A DNA stretch of 64,000 nucleotides from Bradyrhizobium sp. AZCC 1719 (GTDB lineage: Bacteria; Pseudomonadota; Alphaproteobacteria; Rhizobiales; Xanthobacteraceae): NCBI RefSeq assembly GCF_036924525.1, contig NZ_JAZHRU010000001.1, positions 6,725,001-6,789,000 of the forward strand, written 5' to 3'. Positions 62,630 to 64,000 of the stretch are shown piece by piece. Within the stretch, counting starts at the first letter, position 1. The number at the start of each line of letters is the position of its first letter. Under the pieces are notes generated by a model. It saw only the letters and a program-made list of their open reading frames with translations. It did no database searches and had not been told where the DNA came from. The position numbers and the translations under genes are program-made.

Positions 62630-64000
62630 TCAGGCGATCAGCCGCGAGGCAAATTCGGGCAGCACGCCGGCGTCGCCGGCAAGCCGGAAATTGCCGTCCG
62701 CGAGGCCTGAGCGGACCAGCCAATCGTCGAACTCGGGCGCCCGCTTCAAGCCGAAGAGGTCCCGGACGTAGAGCGCGTCGTGGAACGAGGTCGACTGATA
62801 GTTCAGCATGACGTCGTCGGCGCCCGGCACGCCCATGATGAAGGTGACGCCGGCGGCGGCCAATAGCGTCAGCAGATTGTCCATGTCGTCCTGGTCGGCC
62901 TCGGCATGGTTGGTGTAGCAGACGTCAACCCCGAGCGGCAGGCCGAGCAGCTTGCCGCAGAAATGGTCCTCGAGGCCGGCGCGGATGATTTCCTTGCCGT
63001 CGTAAAGATACTCCGGACCGATGAAACCGACGACGCTGTTGACCAGCAACGGATCGAATGCGCGCGCCACCGCGTAGGCCCGCGCCTCGCATGTCTGCTG
63101 GTCGACATTGTGATGGGCGTTGGCCGACAGCGCCGAGCCCTGCCCCGTTTCGAAATACATCAAATTGTCGCCGACCGTGCCGCGGCGAAGCGACTGCCCC
63201 GCCTCACGCGCCTCGCGCAGCAGCGCGAGATCGACACCAAAACTGCGATTGGCAGCCTCCGTTCCCGCGATCGACTGAAACACCAGATCGACCGGCGCGC
63301 CCTGCCCGATCAATCCAAGCGTCGTGGTGACGTGGGTCAGCACGCATCCTTGCGTCGGAATCTGCAATCGCGAGATGATGCCGTCGATGAGCCGCAGCAG
63401 TTCGCCGATCACGGCCGGGTCGTCGCTCGCCGGATTGATGCCGATGCAGGCATCGCCCGAGCCGAGAAGAATACCGTCGAGGATCGAAGCGGTAATGCCC
63501 TTCGCATCATCGAAGGGATGGTTGGGCTGCAGCCGCACGCTCATCCGCCCCTTCAAGCCGATGGTGTTGCGAAAGGCCGAGGTTACCGCGCATTTCTTGG
63601 CGACCAGGATCAAGTCCTGGTTACGCATCAGTTTTGAGACGCCGGCGGCCATTTCCGGCGTGATCCCGCGCGAGACCTTCGCCAAAGACTCGCTTGTTGC
63701 GGCATCGGAGAGCAGCCAGTCGCGGAAGCCGCCGACGGTCAGCGACGATATGGCGGCAAAGCCCGGGGCATCGTGGCTGTCGATGATCAGCCGGGTGACC
63801 TCGTCATCCTCATAGGGAATGACAGCCTCGTTGAGGAACTGCTTCAGCGGCACGTCGGCGAGCGCCATTCGCGCGGCGAGCATCTGTTCCGCGCTATCGG
63901 CCGCGACGCCGGCAAGACGGTCGCCGGATCGCGGCGGCGTCGCCTTCGCGAGCAGCTCGCGCAAACCGTCGAACGCATAAATGGTGGCACCGATGATCTG
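62630..64000 (-). CDS. eutB: Ethanolamine ammonia-lyase large subunit (5' end outside window)
   Basis: A partial EutB of about 456 visible residues. The frame stays open to base 64000, where the upstream codons read Q-I-I-G-A-T-I-Y-A-F-D-G-L-R-E-L-L, so the true start lies beyond the edge. Landmarks of the TIM-barrel catalytic subunit: K-V-S-R-G-I-T-P-E-M-A-A-G-V-S-K-L-M, R-L-Q-P-N-H-P-F-D-D, G-I-N-P-A-S-D-D and F-E-T-G-Q-G-S-A-L-S-A-N-A-H-H. It is the B12-dependent subunit partnering with EutC across hpnP. Confidence 0.94.
   Translation of the reverse strand, partial: QIIGATIYAFDGLRELLAKATPPRSGDRLAGVAADSAEQMLAARMALADVPLKQFLNEAVIPYEDDEVTRLIIDSHDAPGFAAISSLTVGGFRDWLLSDAATSESLAKVSRGITPEMAAGVSKLMRNQDLILVAKKCAVTSAFRNTIGLKGRMSVRLQPNHPFDDAKGITASILDGILLGSGDACIGINPASDDPAVIGELLRLIDGIISRLQIPTQGCVLTHVTTTLGLIGQGAPVDLVFQSIAGTEAANRSFGVDLALLREAREAGQSLRRGTVGDNLMYFETGQGSALSANAHHNVDQQTCEARAYAVARAFDPLLVNSVVGFIGPEYLYDGKEIIRAGLEDHFCGKLLGLPLGVDVCYTNHAEADQDDMDNLLTLLAAAGVTFIMGVPGADDVMLNYQSTSFHDALYVRDLFGLKRAPEFDDWLVRSGLADGNFRLAGDAGVLPEFASRLIA

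Overview
The window is GC-rich chromosomal DNA from an alphaproteobacterium, most likely Bradyrhizobium or a close relative such as Rhodopseudomonas. The evidence is a complete hopanoid pathway including the C-2 methylase HpnP and the aminotransferase HpnO, an ImuA-ImuB-DnaE2 mutasome, a GTTC-N7-GTTC LexA box of the alphaproteobacterial type, and several dispersed palindromic repeat families. Genus assignment is inference. No rRNA, tRNA, CRISPR array, transposase or prophage was seen.

Layout. 1-5.6 kb: tail of a short-chain dehydrogenase, a PilZ protein, a membrane protein, an MgtC-like protein and a slipin/NfeD pair. 5.9-13.5 kb: SOS mutagenesis operon imuA-imuB-dnaE2, divergent from a UdgX-type uracil-DNA-binding protein, with a LexA box between them; both imuB and dnaE2 carry repeat DNA translated in frame. 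13.7-21.7 kb: metabolic genes (VOC protein, PPK2, M20 hydrolase, GMC oxidoreductase, EthD-like protein, Baeyer-Villiger-type monooxygenase). 21.8-25.4 kb: a three-gene operon that looks like a RiPP system: an 82-residue secreted precursor ending in aromatic-X-Asn/Arg motifs, a GrrM-like radical SAM/SPASM maturase, and an unrecognised 729-residue membrane protein. 25.6-29.8 kb: S-adenosylmethionine cycle genes ahcY and metK plus an unusual methyltransferase-like protein. 29.9-41.7 kb: a frameshifted aspartic protease gene, a MetE-like protein, a five-gene branched-chain amino-acid-type ABC transporter, purU, a HemD-like protein, a Bug-type binding protein and a GFA-family protein.

41.8-64 kb is dominated by hopanoid genes: hpnO, hpnN, ispH-hpnH on the plus strand, and hpnC-hpnD-hpnE-shc-hpnG on the minus strand with stop/start overlaps at most junctions. 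After a few small secreted proteins, an unknown protein and a second RND-type lipid transporter, hpnP lies between eutB and eutC. Together these make squalene (HpnC/D/E), cyclise it (Shc), add and trim the adenosyl side chain (HpnH, HpnG), aminate it (HpnO), methylate C-2 (HpnP) and move the product to the outer membrane (HpnN). IspH supplies the isoprenoid precursors.

The most promising undescribed system is the putative cyclophane RiPP operon at 21.8-25.4 kb. The second notable feature is palindromic repeats domesticated inside two adjacent mutasome genes.
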